Source of the DNA: Tubiluchus corallicola
Taxonomy: Eukaryota; Priapulida; Priapulimorpha; Priapulimorphida; Tubiluchidae
Direction: 5' to 3'
DNA: 64,000 nt
Assembly: GCA_030141605.1 (NCBI GenBank)
Contig: JAQGDQ010002366.1
Location: 989,079-1,053,078 of the forward strand
Under the pieces are notes generated by a model. The model was given only the letters and a program-made list of their open reading frames with translations. It had not been told where the DNA came from and ran no database searches. The position numbers and the translations under genes are program-made. Shown here in pieces: positions 24,101-39,500 of the stretch (the stretch's first letter is position 1; each line of letters begins with the position of its first letter).

Positions 24101-27100
24101 AGTTTCAGGGGATTGCTGTGGGCAAAATTATATTATACGACCTGAAACCTACTTTCAACATCAAAGGAGTGGATATTGAATGTACGTATGAGGTGAAACT
24201 TCTTGGTGCAAATATAGACTATCGCCTGAACTTTGATTCGCACATTACAGCCCTGTGCAAAAAAGCAGCAAAACAGATTAATGTTCTACACCATATTGGT
24301 CGAAACTTGTCGGTAGAATGTCGAAAACTCATCTACTTTTCCTTTGACAAGTCGAATTTTAATTTCTGCCCTGTAATCTGTTACTTCTGTAGTAAATCAA
24401 ACAGCCAGAAGTTCGAGCGTTTGAATTTTAGAGCGCTCCGTCTAGTTTATAATGATTTCGAAAGTACCTACGAAAATCTATTGTTAAAGGACAATTCTGT
24501 GTCTCTTCAACTTCGGAGACAACGTCTCATTGCTATCAAAGTATTCAAGATTTTGTCCAAAAACTGCCCGCCCTATCTCTATGGACTGATAGAGGAACGA
24601 AAACAAAACCACTACTTCCTCAGAAAAATGAACACTGCAGGTCACCCTACATATGATGGTGTTACATATTGCAAGAAAAGTTTCTCCTATTATGGAGCCA
24701 CATTGTGGAATGAATTACCAAACTGTCTCCGAATGGCCGAAAATCTTGGGGAATTTAAACGTCTAATTAACTCATGGACTGTGTTGTGTGTGGCAGAAAC
24801 ATTTTTATGACCTAGATAGCTTTTTGTGTAAATTTTAGAAAATGTTATTGCATAAAGTTTTTACTGTCTCAATTCTTAACTGTCTCAAATTTTTACTGTC
24901 TTCATGTAGTTTTAATTTTTCTTGTCCCAATACCTCAGGTAGCATCCAAATGATTTAAGAAGTACATATTTTTACCATGTTATCGCTCATATACATTATG
25001 CTTGATATCGGTTTACGAGCTTTAAGCTCATGTTTCTACAAATATGTACTGTTTATATCATACGGATGAAAATAAATATTATCTCATCTCATCTCATCTC
25101 ATCTCATCTCATCTCACCTCACCTCACCTCATCTCACCTCACCTCACCTCACCTCACCTCACCTCATCTCATCTCATCTCATCTCATCTCATCTCATCTC
25201 ATGTCATCTTATTAAGAAATTCACCCATGCAAAAGTTCATCATGGTAGTGCTTAGCATAGAGTCTCTGTGCTAGCTCTTGTAAGGTGCTCCACGCCTGTA
25301 ATGATTCGTCTATCAAATCTGTGGCATTTTCCATTTCTTCCCTTGTACCTGCAGTACCCTCATCAGTACCTGCATCAGCTGGCACTTGTTTACGTCTTGG
25401 CATTTGAAGCGGCTGAAACAGAAAAAACTTTCATGGTTTTCCTATCTGGAAATGTTTTGTTACAATGTACAACAAGACAGCAAGCTCTTCATTTGAAAAG
25501 GTACAAAAAGTAAAAAGAGAAACGAAATCAAACAAGAACCAAACAAGAACAATGAGCGCTGGTCAGGAATTCTTAATACACTACTCGGTAAATATAATTT
25601 AGGGACAGGGTGTTCTAAAAACATGAATGCTTAAACAATTTTACTCAAATATTAAATTACAGAAATCATGCAATGCATAAAATTGAATATGCAGATTCAA
25701 GTGTCAACGTCAACAGAAACGTAAATTTCATTTCGTTTGATAATGTGGCATTTTATTCTTACTGCTATGAAATTAATAAAACTGTAATCAATATTTTCCT
25801 CATTAATTTGCACATGAAGTCACACTAAAAATTCATTGATCAACGTTGATAGAATAAAAAACAGTCTTGCATCCAACGATAAAAGCCTTTGTCCCTCAAC
25901 AGTATAAACTAGATAATACAGGGAATTAAAATTAAAAACGAAATGTTTGATGCTAGAATGCTTGGTATCATACTGGCAAGATGATTGTGACATCATACTG
26001 AAAAAATATAAGAAATAGGTATTACCTTTATTATTCTAAACAGAAATTGAAGTATCAGATTCACAGGAAGGCAGGTGACAGCAATGATAAGACCAACCAA
26101 CACAGCTTGCCATGATAAATCCATATAGGTGAATTCACCACGGTACTCAGTGTAGTGGTAGTTGTACCACACTGCAGTCAAACACATGTAGCTCAGGAAA
26201 AGCACAAGGCAACAACTGAGTCTAGATAAATAAGAATAAAAAAGACATGTTAAATTGCACTTGGGATAAGCCGTTAAGTCTTGTCTAACACTAACCGCAC
26301 ACGGCAAAAAAGATCTGTCTATTGTAAATTGTGTTATGCACACTGTTCCACAAAATTTGCAAGTACACAACAAAAACATAGCAAAAATTCTAAATTTTGC
26401 ACATTGTAAACCAACTTAGCTATACAAACTTATTATTATTATAATTCTTTATTTATTATATATATATATTATGTCTATTATTATGTCAAAATAATTATGA
26501 CTATTTTGATCGAGATTTGATATTTCTGAATTTTTAGTTTTGTATATGTTCAGTCACCTGTAAATTGACGCACAGGCTTTACTTTTCCTTTTTTCCTACT
26601 TTACCACACTTTATCTAAATTTTTATTTACAAATATATATATATATATACAAGTTCACTTGCCTTTGTATTCTTGTGAACACACTTAGTGGCGGCTTTTC
26701 GTGTACTGATATCCACAGATGAAAATCAGAAAAAAGTGCTAATGACTTATAGGAGAAAATCTTTTTGAAGCCGGGTTTGACGTCTGGCGGAATCACCATT
26801 ATTTCTCTCTCAACCTTGCCGTCATTTTCCTCGACGGCAAACCATTTTTCACCTTCGAAGAGATAATAATGTGCCGCGTTCAAGTCTTCCACAATGACAC
26901 GACTCAGATACCAGCTGGGTGATATACCTGAAACAGTGGTGTAGTTATTAATGTGTAGTCTGTCAACCAAACAGGTACAACAAAACCTAAAACTCCAAGG
27001 TGAGAGTCAAGCAGTCGAGTTTCAAATATTAAGTTACGCATCGCGCTTAACTTCTTCACGACCACATCATTCAAAATAGGTCTTATAAGACCTATGACTT

Positions 27101-30100
27101 CTCTGTTACTGTATGAGTACAGACATAACTAAATGACTACAATTAGGTACTTCCTATTCAGGAGAATCTTGACTATCCAAATATGCTGTTTGTTTAAATA
27201 TTTATATGTGGATAAAATTAAGAAAAACACGCCCTTTAAAAACACTCCAACTTAGCCTATTGAATAGCTTAGTTTGGTGTACATTTAGGTGTCACGGAGA
27301 CCACGATATGTTAATAATTGTCAAAATCATAATCATGGCATATGTATATAACTGCAATTTAGAAATTGTTATTTGGCAAAATCAAAATTTTGTTCTGTAT
27401 GATGAATCAATTATCAGCTTTAACAAGCCCAATGAGCTGCTGTCACAGCTTTGAAATTACTGTCAACAAGACTTTTTCTTACTACAACTTATGTATATAC
27501 ATTATGTTTACATTTGTTATGTGTTTCGACATACAAGTAATGTTTTAGTAAAAATCCAATTGTTTGCTGTTCTGAATTTCTACATCTATCAAGTTTGTCT
27601 GATTTGGGGCCATTGTGACAACTTGAGTGATCATACACACTGTTTTACTGATTTTACTGCTTGCTACGCCAGAGAGAACAGGGTTCTAGGAAAAGGAAAA
27701 CCGATCAGCTAAGAAGAAATTAAGGTCGTTTTATCTTATAATAGGAATTTGTCTTTTAAAAATAGAGTAGACTTGAGAGACCAAAGTGTATCAGAATGTT
27801 GTCTGAGTAGCTGAAATTTTCTGCATTAGCCAATTTCACACAAGTAATACTGTACATTGTTACAGAGCAAACACTGCAGTTACTGAAAGCTTTTGCAATT
27901 TTTTCATCAAAAATCGATTTTTAATTGTGAGGAATAGAAACCTAAACAAATTATCAAAAATAACGTACTCATTGCTTAGTGAGAGCTGTTTTTCATGAAC
28001 CCATGCAAAATGCAACAAACGTTTAAAGTCCTGAAGGAGTTAACAGGTAGCTGCATAATTTTTTCAAATATTGCGTAATGCCAACCTGCATTGTTGTGCC
28101 ACAGCTGCACTTTCCAGATTCGTCCCAGACTGTATGGCGTCGTCATTATGAACGTGTCACAGGAAAGTCTTTCAAACAGCGGCTGCCCATCATTGGAAAC
28201 AAGTTCCCTGGTTTCAGACATGCCCTTTTCACCGTGAAGGATTAAACTGACCTAGATGGTACAGTCAGATTAGCAAACATTGCTGTGAATAAAAGGTCGT
28301 TAATAATATAGCTTGATATGACATGACGCGACACGACACAGACTTTGTTGGAATTCATGGTAATTAGCTAGTTTGCTAAAGAAACAAAAATTAATAATTA
28401 CAGCAAGAACAGTACACAGCTATATGACTACATGCATTTCACATTCACTTAGGTCTATGTTTGTGACCATAAAATATTCAATCTCCTATTGTGTGGCAGA
28501 AAATTTAATTTTCATACAGTGGACGATGATTAAATGATATACTAGAAACTGGCTGAAAAGTTCTATTCAAACATATAGCTGTGTTCAATAACTGTGCAGT
28601 TCATGCCAATTAATATACAACCATTGGAAGGAGTTTACAATTACCCACACAGTTTAAGTACCCTAACCTTAACCCTACCCCAACCCTAACTCTAACCGTA
28701 ATCCGCTTCACGAACTAGTTCGTTGTGTGTGGAGCAGTGTAACCTTAGCCCAAACATTTTTCATGGGCTTATTTAAATCACTTTTTTTCCAATTTACACT
28801 AAGATAAAACAATGACCATGAATACAGTACAATTATAACACTTCATGTTATTATGATGCAGAATGTAACAGAAGGAACTTAACAGTGCTTTTCACAAATG
28901 GTCACAAAATTATTTTCTACAGGAAAATTACAAAGGAATAAAAAACTTATACATTTAAAATTCAATATAAAGAACTAAAGGTGTAGCCAAGTAGTTAAAA
29001 CATTAGGACAGTACAATCTAATGCAAATTTCTTAGCAATGTATGAAATATCTTCATGCTTAGGAATAACATTTCATACCTTAGCTGTTGTACCAGCTCCC
29101 TTACGGCTGCCCGTTTCTATGACGATGCGGTATACCTGTTGATCTTGTATGGAATTGTCCACAAGGTAAACAGGATGGCGTTTTTTGGTATCGTGCAAAT
29201 CTGCATGCACACAAGCAACAAATGCAACACCAAAACAAACAGCTGCAGCAATCAGTAGTGAATAACTGGCTATGTTTTCATTCAATCTAGAAATAAAAAA
29301 TTATTATGTGAAGAGACATTTCTGTTTAATTGGCATACAGTCAACCCTCATTATAACACCTCCTTTTATAATGCCAACCTCGATTAACGCCAACATTTTT
29401 CATAAAACAAAATGTCTATGTTTACATAGACATGTACGTATTAAGGCATCTCGTTATAACGCCAAACTTGCCATAACGCCAACTTTTTTGCAGTCCCAAA
29501 GTAGGTATACTTTGTGGTATAAAGAGGTTTGACCGTATTAACACCTTGAAACATACTGAAGTAGTCAAATGGGATCATAAGCATCAGTTCATGACCCATT
29601 TAACTATTACAAGAGACATTCTTAACTCAAGTTCCCTAGTTCCAAGTTACGTTTTAGAAAATGGCCAATCTAAAAGTTGTTTTTAGAGAGGGTAAATGAA
29701 TTAACCAAACAACCTCAGCAAAACCCTACAATATTTTCCAACATTTTATCAGTGCAACACTTTATCAATTTCTCATTCATTTATGTTGCTAGTGTTTTGA
29801 TTTCCCCTTATTAATCATAAAAAAATAAAAAACTTATATAGTTTCACTTGGACGCAAATTAAATGTTAAAATAAATACAAAAATACCTTGTCATTAGACC
29901 TGATGGACTTTCCAAAAATATATAAAAACTTGTACTGTTGCTTTTTGGAGAAAAAATTACATTGAAGGTAATAATTAAAAAAATGGAAAAATTTTAAAAC
30001 AAGGATATTTAGGTTATAAGTCCAAAATATTGCCAACTTTTAATTCTGTTTATTCATACTAAATACTAAAATGTGCTATTATTGTTAGTTTATCTTGTTA

Positions 30101-33100
30101 CTGATTAAACACAAGATTATAATACTTCACTAATAAAATGTTTACCTAAAAAATGATTCGATGTTCACAGATACAAAAACCATACTCGGAATTTCCACAC
30201 TTGACCCGAAGGCTGTGAGATGATTACAGCTACAATGTGTTAAAGTAAATGTAGAACTGTCCATTGGCAAACATCCGGTGTCAGTCCACTCTTGCAAAGC
30301 ATTATCAAAATACAAGCACTGCCCAAACCAGAGCTGTAGCGTGTACTGTCTGAATTCAATCTCATCACCCCGTGGACGTCCAGAGTTAAACGTGGCATCT
30401 ACTACACCAAGATAGTATGGTCCAGACACGTTCATTCCTCCCACTGGCAGAAACAATTTTAATTTTTTGTCATTGGGCTCAAATATCTTCTTGATTATAT
30501 AATTGTCCGGTGTAGGTGGTTTGTCGTAGCTTAGGAATAGTGCTAGAGGAAATGGGCGGCCGTTTTGTTTAGTTAATTCTAAACTTATTTCTATATGCAG
30601 TGCTTGTTTGAAGTTGTCTCTTGTAACATTAAAATGGTGAATGTTCATTTTTTGCTTTTCAAGTACGAAGTCTGCTTCAACTTCATTCAGTTTTGGGTTT
30701 CGTGGTATTTCCATTACGATACTCTGTTTTGGTGAGAGATCTCTCACTGAAACTTCTTCCCCATCGCAAGTGTAAATTTTCAGTGCAGCTACTTCTGAAG
30801 TGATGCGCAAATTATCCCAGGCAAACGGATTATTTTTGTACGTTACCATCTGTGCTTCGTAGCACAAGTCTGTTTGATTGCTTTTCGCAGCACTAGATGG
30901 CAGTATGTTCTTTGGTAATACAAAAGCGGCTTCACTCGTTGCTAAAACTGTAGGAGATTCCGAATCGTATTTGGCAGCAAGAATGGACAAAAAACCTGCT
31001 GAAATGTTGAGTGGAAATTCTTCATACGTATGAAACTTAAGTTCAGTGTGCATCAAATCTGATAAGCTTTTCTCAATAGAGGACAGTATTTTTTCACCCA
31101 GCCACTTCTTCGGCTGCGCATTCTTAAAACTGTCAAGAATTTTTGAAGCTACCTGTACAGACAAAGTCAACAAGTTCTGATCGAGTCTTTGCACAGAATT
31201 TTTGCGTATAAGTTGAACAATGTCATGTAAAATGTCAGAAGCAAGTTTCAGAGATCGAGGAGTTAAATGAGCCGACGCATGTACAGCCGAATTTAATCCA
31301 GCTAATGTTTGGAGTGCACTATAATAATCTCTCACTTTATATGAGCTAAGGGTTTTCAGAAGTGTAGTTCTTATCTCTGTCTGTAAAACATCTTCGCTTC
31401 CCACATCAACAAGCCTATTTAGGGTCATTGCTACACTGTTGACAAAATGGCCCACATTGTAGGAGTTTCCGTGGGCTTGATACATGTACAACTGACTGTC
31501 CTTTTCCTGGATAAGTTTCCAAATAGCTTGAATGCTATCGGCATGTGGCTTGACTTTCACCGGTAATGAACAAACAGTCGTTTTTCCACCCAGAGAATCA
31601 ACTACAGCTACGGAAACATGGACAGTATAGTTCAAATGGACAGGTCCCGATGGTAAACGGAATTTCAGCTCGTGGCTGAGCCCGTGGTAAATTAACTGCC
31701 TAGGTTGACTGGACGTGAGTTTGTAACTGACTTCGTACCACAGCGGCTGGTTTCTGTCTTTCCATTCCATGCAGTGGATTTTGAAATCTGTCTCCAGTTC
31801 AGTGCCAAATTCTGGTTTGAGGGTACATCGGCCACTGGCTGGACCTTCATTTAAAGTGAAATACGTTAAAGCAGTATTATGGTGTCTAGTGAGGTTTGAA
31901 AAAGCAGAAACCTGCACGATGTAAGTGCTACCCTCATGAAGCGCATTGTGATTAATAACAAGAGATTGACGACGAATTCCAGTAAGTGTCTGGTCAGGTT
32001 TTAGCTTGAGTTTGACCCTAGGAACGAAAAAGAAATGAACAAAGAATTCAAATGCTGCCACAACATTTTGTATTGCAAATTTCACCATATCCATGAAATA
32101 TTTGGAAGATGTAAGATTGAAGCGTGTAAAGGATGTATGTAATGATTTCTTGCATCAAAAACTTGCTGTTTCTGAGTTCAGACATCTATACAACACGTGC
32201 AAGTACTTGTACTTTCTTAAAGCAAAAACACAACAAAATCAAATAATAAAAATACTAAGTGACCTGCCTTAGTGTGAATGTAATTGTGTTTGCAAAAACT
32301 TATGAAGCTGCAGTTAAAACCAGCCACAATCACAAACAATTTCTAATCACTTATGGACTGAGCAAAAATAGTAAATAAAGTACTGTACCTTTCCAGACTT
32401 AAGATGTGTGGACTCTTATAAGCTTCAGGCAGAAATTCACCTTCCAATGTCAACAAATCCAAATCATTTCTGTCATTGAAGTTTACGCGACCGTATGGGT
32501 CAATCTCATTCCTTGACGACTGACTCGTATCATTGTCTCCTCCATCTTCTCTACCGCTGCCTTCACCTTCGCTGGCGCTCTCTTGTGGAACTGCCGGAAG
32601 TGTGCTAGCCGTCTGTAGGGTGGCTAAATTGCGGGCTGAAGCACTACCACTCTCTCCAGGGATGCCTTCGCTGATTGGACCAAACACAGGTGGACCTTAA
32701 TGTACAAATCAGAAATACTTACAAATAGTGAGGGGAGATTTTGAATATTGTAATTGGATTATAATCTTGTTCTTGTAATTCGATATCACAATTAATCTTT
32801 TGTGGCGATTTTTTGGGTGTTTTAGCCATAATTTTCAATGACTGTAGTGAATCAGCCTACAACTTTATCACAGCTTTTGTCGCCGCCTGTCATTTTCACT
32901 TGCATACTAATTTTATAGACGCAACGCTTTTTCGTTAACTACTACGACAATGTCACTACACATGTCATGTGTCCACGAGCACATTGTGTAACGGCAAGAA
33001 AAACGAAGAAAAAATGCTAAGATTTCATTTATTTGTGTTAAAACACGTAATCAGTGTGCAACACGTCTATTTTGCTCACGTTTCATCGTGTTTAATCAAC

Positions 33101-35386
33101 GATTATATCGATCTATACATGGTTGTAATCGCGACTAATTTGATTAATCTAGTAATCGCCCATCACTACTCTCATACGGCAGAAACATTGGATCTCTGTG
33201 AATGCTACAGAAAAACTTTCTCAATTGTTTAGTGTGTCCCGCCAAATTTTAATCTGGCCCCACTTAGTTCATGCTCCAATTTCATTTAAATTCATCATCC
33301 ACTTTCATGAGTATCTTCTAGATAAACAGGCACGAATTTCTCCCATGGAAGCAGTAAGTCAGTAATAATAAATAACAATTTTTTGGTCATTTTGCAATTG
33401 ATCGCTTCACTGCCTAAGCAACCTCCTCTCAAATAGACTGCAATTTGACTACAAAATCTATACACACACAACTGTTAGGGGGGTTTGAGGACAAACAAAT
33501 AAGATCCTCCCTTAAACACTCCTCTTAACTTACTTAATAGATTTATTAAATAAAAAAGTGTAATTCGATTAATCCTATATAAATTGAAGATGCATAAATT
33601 GCAAGTTTAGTACAGGGTGCTTTTCCAATTTTATAGCCTTTAGGCAAAACCTCACACATAGTGTGACAGACAATTTACCTTATGAAAAATCCAGTTCTTA
33701 GTTTTTGAAATTCTCACCAGTTAATTCCACGGTAAAAGGAAAAACAGCAACACGGTTTAAAGAAAAAAGGTAAAGATTTCCTACAGTATCATTAGCATAT
33801 TATTATTATTATTTAGAAAATAAAAAGCAAAGTATTACCTAAACCAATATTTGTACGACGGTGTACAGGTTCCAAAGGTGGTACAGGATTATCCGACAGA
33901 AAATCTCCAGGAAGAGGTGGTAGCATGCGATCAAAGGGTAATCCACCAACGTCCTCCATAGGTAATGGCATTCCCAATATGTCACTGTAACCTCTCGTGG
34001 GGTCTCCAGATTCTCTCTTTCTTCGGAATGGTGGAAACCCATCAAAATCAAGTAGTTCTCCTGTACTGCCACTATCACTCGGTAACCCTCTCGTGTTCCT
34101 CAGTTGCTCAGCGGGAAGGTTTCCATTCTGAATTATCACAAAATCTCTTAAAACTAATTTCTTTAAAATTGTTGAGATCCATCATTGAAGGAAATGATTA
34201 ATACACGGGTAGTGCAAACTAAATGTTCTGCAATTTTACTCTTTTAATTTTAGTCACAATTGAAACTCTAAATAACCATAAAGGTTTACCCACTACTACA
34301 AGAAACTATCAAAAATACACAAGTTAGGGATGTCAAACGATACAAATTTAGTGATACGATAATGATACGATGCGATAAAAACAATAGTGAAGTTACACAA
34401 TTTAAAGAAACAGAAAACAGAACCAGACAACAACAGAAAAAATATCACTAATAATTAAAAATATTAAGTACTTCAGCGCAATATTTATCCATGTGAGCTG
34501 CACATGACTGGAAAAGTGACACTAGAGGTATAGTGTATTTGACATCTGCGCGTCAGTATCAATGTGTATAAAGGAGTCTCTTTACTTTGAGTCAGCATGA
34601 TTCAGAATGAACGTAGCCATTATTGACAGGCAAAAATTTAAGAAAATGATTCAGCACCTGATAAGCTTATAATTGTAAATAATTCTTTTTATCCACTTCT
34701 TTTCGTAATTATTATAATTTCTTAGCTTTAAAATCTGAGCAGGAAAGTAGTAACAAGCCAATATTACGGTTACGAGATATGGAGGCCGCCATCTTGGATG
34801 ATGAAGTCATCAACAGCCTCGCCTAGCAGATTAAAACGGAAGGAATTCGTGATTGATATATTCCACTATAAATGCCTACCCAAAGTCCAGTTGGATGAAG
34901 GTTTCCAAATGTACGGCGAGGAGAATTCACGCTAGATTCCTCCAAAACAGCATCAGCAAAAACTGGTACATCAGCTAAGTGAGAAACGTCGACCATGGTA
35001 GAACTCTTGGTTGTTGCAGAAGTAGTGCTAGGAGATTGAGAAGTAGCTGTCATGGAACTTTGCCTCACTGTGGAGGAAGTCTTGGGTATTTCAGAAGTAC
35101 TCTCCAAGACAGAACTCTGAGTCGATGTAGTGGAGGTGACGAGTAATTGAGAAGTGCTCTGGGTTATTGATAAATCATCCATCCCATTATGATGTTCAGT
35201 AACTAATGGAAAAGTTTCCATGGAACCAGTTGAAGTTACTAGAGGTTTATCTGTTAGTAACTGTTTGTCTGCAGTATCATCAGCTCGAAGGAAGCCATCA
35301 GGATGAGGTCCATCTGCATGATAGCACTCTTGATGTCTCACTACAATAAAACAATTACAATATTTTAACATTACTAAGGGCTGATA

Positions 35387-35417
<31 letters not shown>

Positions 35418-36477
35418 ATAATATATATTATATTATAGATTATTATAGTATATATATAATAATCTATGCATTTATGCCGTAGAAAGTAAGGATGTAGTTA
35501 GAAATTAACTCGATTACAGTTCAATTAAGTTTTAAGCAACAAATCATCAACTAATCTCCTTGCAAAATTAGCAAACAGACAATTTGCTAGACAATCACAG
35601 TACTAGAGATGAATAATTTATAGTTAGATCTTTCTAACTTTGGATATGCATGGAGCTAAAGCAAAATTTCTGACAAGTTTTAATTCATCCACCTCTACCT
35701 GTATGCTTGCCATCGATGACCATAAACACGCTCCATTCATATAACAAATCACGTCTTTTCCAGCAATTCGGACAAATGGCTTCAAACACAAGAACATCTC
35801 CACTGTTCACTTGTTTGTTTTCACACATCTCACACTGGACATACATATCAGCTTGAGCAGTCTTGTCACTTTGCAAAACTTCTACGACTTGAGAAGTTAT
35901 AAATGATTTTCTTCCTGGTTTGTAAGCTGTCATGTTTATCAGGAAGCTGCTGTAACCGCTAACGAAGTAGCGAGCAGGAAGCAATATTGCACTTTCTGTA
36001 GTGTTTACCGGAAGAGAAAAGTTGTCAACAAAACAGGAACCAGTAACTGCCAGAGGCTGGCATGACCACTTGTAGATGAAACTATGATTAGCTGGATAAT
36101 CTGGATCGAACGAAGCCAAAGCATCAAGTTTCAACACGTCTTGATTTGAAATAACTCTCTGCTTACCCCCGGTGATTATGCTAACAAGCAATGAAGGAAC
36201 AACGAGAAATTCTATTTCAGCACTACTGTGAACAATTGTTCCGTTCATTGAAACTCTCAACACAGCCATATACTTTCCATAATCAAGCAAATTTCTGGGG
36301 ATAAACAGAGTTCGCTGATTAGTATTTATAATGCTGGTTTCAAAGCTGTCCAGTGGCTCTGCGTTGTAGTACAAAAGCCACTGAAATTTCGCCAAAGGTG
36401 TGATTGTACAGTTTATAAGAATGACAGGTTCTAAAACAATATCACTTGATCTTTCAAACTACAAAAGAAAAATATAC

Positions 36478-36514
<37 letters not shown>

Positions 36515-39500
36515 CTATACACATATATACACACACACACACATATATATATTCGGTGCTTAGTTAGTAATTGCATTTCATAAGCACATAGTGGTAACAT
36601 TGTAGTTCATAAAATCCCAAAATTAGTAGTTAGTAATTTTTATGCTCTTTCCTTTTCTCTTTTACATTATCTTTTTCATAATTTTCTTTATTTAGGGATT
36701 TTTATTCACTTATCACATTACTGGGAAAACAATATTGCCAAATAATCATGTTTTAGCATGCACTAAACTTACAAAACTATTTGAATTTGAAAATGTAGAA
36801 TTTATTGAAAGTCAGGACCATGTCATCAATGAGATTAATTAGGCTGAGGTCTTAACATCCCTGTAGGGACGATGAGGCTGTCAATTTTCTTATTGAGGCA
36901 TTTACCATAATAAAATTTTATTCTCCTTAAATGCTGCAGTATTGAACAATTAGGTTCCCAAAATGTGTTTCCCTAAAATATATTATTAGATACACGAACG
37001 AGCCAACTTCTAGAATCAACATGGTGTTTATTAGTGCAGACGATCGTTTCGATAGCAACTGTCATTTTCAATGCTAGAATCAGACCAAAACATATAGTTG
37101 GTAAATTTTATTATGCTGCATACAATATCATTGCACAATCACAAAAGTGAAATTAAATTGCCAAAACATCAGTTGTTCTCACATAAAGAAAACTATAAAG
37201 AAAAAGAAAAATAGTACAAATTCTTTACAGTTTTCTTTATGTGAGAACCTCTGATACTTTGGCAATTTAATTTCACTTTTGTGATTATTTGGTTAGTAGT
37301 GACATAATCATACCACTGCTCTAATTGTGCAAGTACACTGTAAATTATATTTTATACGCAAATAAACATAATAAATAAATAAATAAATAACCAATACAAT
37401 ATATATATATAAATTGTAGTGATTAAATGTTTTGGCTTGATTCTAGCATTGAAAATGACATATGCTGTTGAAACAATCATCAGTGCTAATAAACACCATG
37501 TTAAACATTTTAGTCATTCACATAACGAAAAGCGAGCAGATTTAAAAAAAATCTGAGTAAACTTCTTTACAACACCCGCAACATACATACTAGAACTTGG
37601 GTGACAAAGTACCAAGGTCAGTCGGTTAACTGGAATAGTCCTGACATAGCTAAAAGCCTAGGAGTTGAACTACGGCTTAATACGACCCTGCTTGCATGTC
37701 AAATGAACACAAGGAAATTTGGAAGCTGTCTAGTAACTTACTGTGCATGCATATACTCACCACTATATGCATTAAAAGATTGAAGCTGATGTCTGGTTTC
37801 TCACAAGGTTTCTCCAAAGCAAACACCGTTAACGAAGCCACAGCTGAACTAATTTTATTTGAAGCCGTCACTGACACTTTGTACTCTCCGGCTTTCTCAA
37901 ACATATACTCAACCACTGAGGAATCTTCATTCACAATGCTTCCATCTCCCATGTCCCAGATGAAACTCAGTTCACTACCCGTGAATAGGGAGACGAATCT
38001 GGTGGTACGGTTGACTAATGTAGATCCAGGGTTCTTTATAGACAGGTGACTAATCGGCGTCTGCACAACAAGTTCAACAGGTTTTGAGCTGACATTGTTT
38101 ATGTTATTAGCTGCAAACACTTGCACGACATACCTGTAAAAGATCATTGCTGATTAAAGAAGATGTAATAACATTTGCGTTTAGGCCGCTACAAAAAATT
38201 GCTTCGGTCCTTACCTCATGAGCTCAAAAAATGTCAGTAGGCAAGGAGAATTTTTTCAAATTTTTTTTTAATACTTTGTAAATTTCAAAATCCGTTGAAA
38301 TCAAAGTTTGTTTATTTCCCCCTGGTTAGCAGTAATGTTTTAAATTTTTTCAATGCACATTTTTCAGTTTTTTGTTTCGCATTACTAAAATTATCGTATA
38401 ATTATTAATTATCATATAGTCTCTTTTTTGTGCAGTGTGAACGTATGTTGTGATAATTATGGTGTGAAAAACAACACAAACCTGGCCATTAATGCATTGA
38501 CTTGGCAAAAAATACGATACCTTTCAGCCAACAATACGATTACAAAATACAAAATATTACAGCATCATACAAAATGGCAACTCAAGATATAGGTGTGTAG
38601 CCGTAGAAAAACATGACTGCATTCTCGCCGAAACAAGGTTGTTATTATAATTATTGCTTTTTATATTTTAAATTAAAAAACACGTTTTTATATGTATACT
38701 TTTTTTGCCAGAAAAGTATATTTTTTGCGATAAAAAAATATTACCCGCGCAATTAGATGGAAACAGAAATGTTTTTATTGTTGGCCTTGTTTAACGGTTT
38801 GTGTGAGTAAAAGAAAACTGTGTAAGAGGCACTCAGTTTCAAACAACTAGAGACTTTAGAATAACAATTAATTTATTTACAAAACACAAATTAGGAACAA
38901 ATGTGATTTATTTCAGGCTCTACAATGCATAAAAAAATTTAACAACTTCTTTAGTGTTAAAATAATCTTTCGAAAAAACAATGTTAAAAAATATGAACAT
39001 GTAAAAGTAACAAATTATCTGAAGCTCAAAAGAAAATATCTTATGGCCGTTACATGAAAATTTACCTGCAAGTTACTTTACATCAACTTGTAATAAGCAA
39101 GCACATTAACTTGGTTTTGCATGGGGCATTTGAAATATCGTACACAGGACTCTAATCATGCATGTATGAATAAGTCTGTTATCACCGATACATGCAGTAA
39201 AACATTATACTAATTTCTTACTTACATTGAATGTTTTATACTGTTACTAAACTGCTAAACTTACCGTCCAGGCTGATCAAACATATAAGTAAGTTCTGGT
39301 TGAGAAGTATGTTTGACGTTGTCGCTTGTTCCCATATCCCAAACATACCACTTGGGAGCTCTGGTTTCTGGTATGGCAGTAAAAGAAATATCCTCATGTG
39401 TTGCATACAATCTTTCTGTGATGTTTAATTCAACTCCTTGCACTGGATTTTCTACATAAACCTAAACCACGTAAAGATGTCTATTTTAAAACTCAAAGAA

